A DNA stretch of 12,245 nucleotides from Rhodobacter sp. (GTDB taxonomy: Bacteria; Pseudomonadota; Alphaproteobacteria; Rhodobacterales; Rhodobacteraceae), in assembly GCA_013824045.1 (NCBI GenBank), contig PNND01000434.1:1-12245 (forward strand). Reading direction: 5' to 3'. Numbering within the stretch: position 1 is the stretch's first letter; every line of letters starts with the position of its first letter. The notes beneath the pieces are model-generated. The model saw only the letters and a program-made list of their open reading frames with translations. It ran no database searches and was not told the origin of the DNA. Below are positions 12,034 to 12,245 of the stretch, piece by piece. The position numbers and the translations under genes were made by a program.

Positions 12034-12245
12034 ATGGAATTTCCGCGCCTGACCCCGGTGGCCGACCGTGCCGTTCTGGTGGATTTCGGCACCGCCGTCA
12101 CGGACGCTGTGCATGAGGCCGTGCTGGCGCTGGACCGGGTGTTGCGCGACCATCCGGTCGCAGGGCAGGTGGAAGTGGTGCCCGCCATGGTGAATGTGCT
12201 GGTAGTCTTTGATCCGCTGGTGGCGGATCACGCCACAGTTGCGGG
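12034..12245 (+). CDS. pxpB: 5-oxoprolinase subunit PxpB, N-terminal fragment (runs off right edge)
   Basis: The first 70 residues before the window ends. It begins MEFPRLTPVADRAVLVDFG, then a helical segment (VTDAVHEAVLALDRVLRD) and VEVVPAMVNVLVVFDPL, the layout of the PxpB/KipI (allophanate hydrolase subunit 1-like) N-terminus, where GD-x-A-x-x-V-x-FG is followed by E-x-x-P-x-x-x-x-L-x-V-x-FDP. The usual GD is AD here. The start is 1 bp after the pxpA stop, so translation is coupled. pxpC would be expected beyond the edge. Confidence 0.85.
   Translation, partial: MEFPRLTPVADRAVLVDFGTAVTDAVHEAVLALDRVLRDHPVAGQVEVVPAMVNVLVVFDPLVADHATVA

Noticed and set aside
10878..12188. Upstream extension of the lytic transglycosylase frame to about 708 codons
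   Set aside because: The extension runs through the tRNA-Glu gene and antisense to pxpA, is low-complexity, and would bury the clear signal peptide that begins at 10877.

Overview
The window looks like a chromosomal segment of a Rhodobacteraceae-type alphaproteobacterium. The evidence is very high G+C with strong G/C third-position bias, the gene order ribE-ribB(A)-ribH-nusB, an alphaproteobacterial LexA box (GTTC-N7-GTTC) in front of mmcB, and a tRNA-His that lacks G-1 and carries A73 with G1.U72, an alphaproteobacterial peculiarity. No mobile element, integrase, CRISPR array or base-composition island is visible. It is ordinary chromosome with a few informative oddities.

Layout. (1) 1-3717, minus strand: a capsule export module read right to left, kpsS, then a Wza/KpsD-type outer-membrane export lipoprotein, then kpsC, which runs off the left edge. 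KpsS and KpsC build the Kdo linker on the lipid anchor, and the lipoprotein forms the outer-membrane exit channel. (2) 3842-6753, plus strand: riboflavin genes ribE, ribB(A), ribH, then nusB. The ribE-ribB gap holds three stacked hairpins. The GTP cyclohydrolase II-like half of RibBA has lost its zinc cysteines, and a one-base frameshift removes its last ~29 residues; the RibB half is intact. (3) 6815-7322, plus: a small two-helix membrane protein ending in a strong terminator. (4) 7341-7536, minus: a 161-nt structured RNA with its own promoter that I interpret as 6S RNA (ssrS). (5) 7585-8309: SOS-controlled mmcB (plus), convergent with a 73-residue conserved hypothetical (minus). (6) 8408-8524: tRNA-His (plus). 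(7) 8581-9816, minus: a PLP-dependent trans-sulfuration-family enzyme with an unusual active-site region. (8) 10062-10877, minus: an exported MltB-type lytic transglycosylase. (9) 10989-11160, minus: tRNA-Glu with promoter and terminator. (10) 11265 to the end, plus: pxpA and the start of pxpB, two subunits of 5-oxoprolinase.

Many of the transcription starts I propose share one architecture, TTGCNN - 17 bp - TAnnnn, which gives mutual support to otherwise weak promoter calls. I did not find a clearly new biological system. The most valuable observations are the unannotated 6S RNA candidate, the ribBA frameshift on a degenerate domain, the LexA-box/near-leaderless mmcB start, the alphaproteobacterial tRNA-His identity elements, and the mirrored hairpin pair downstream of ribE.
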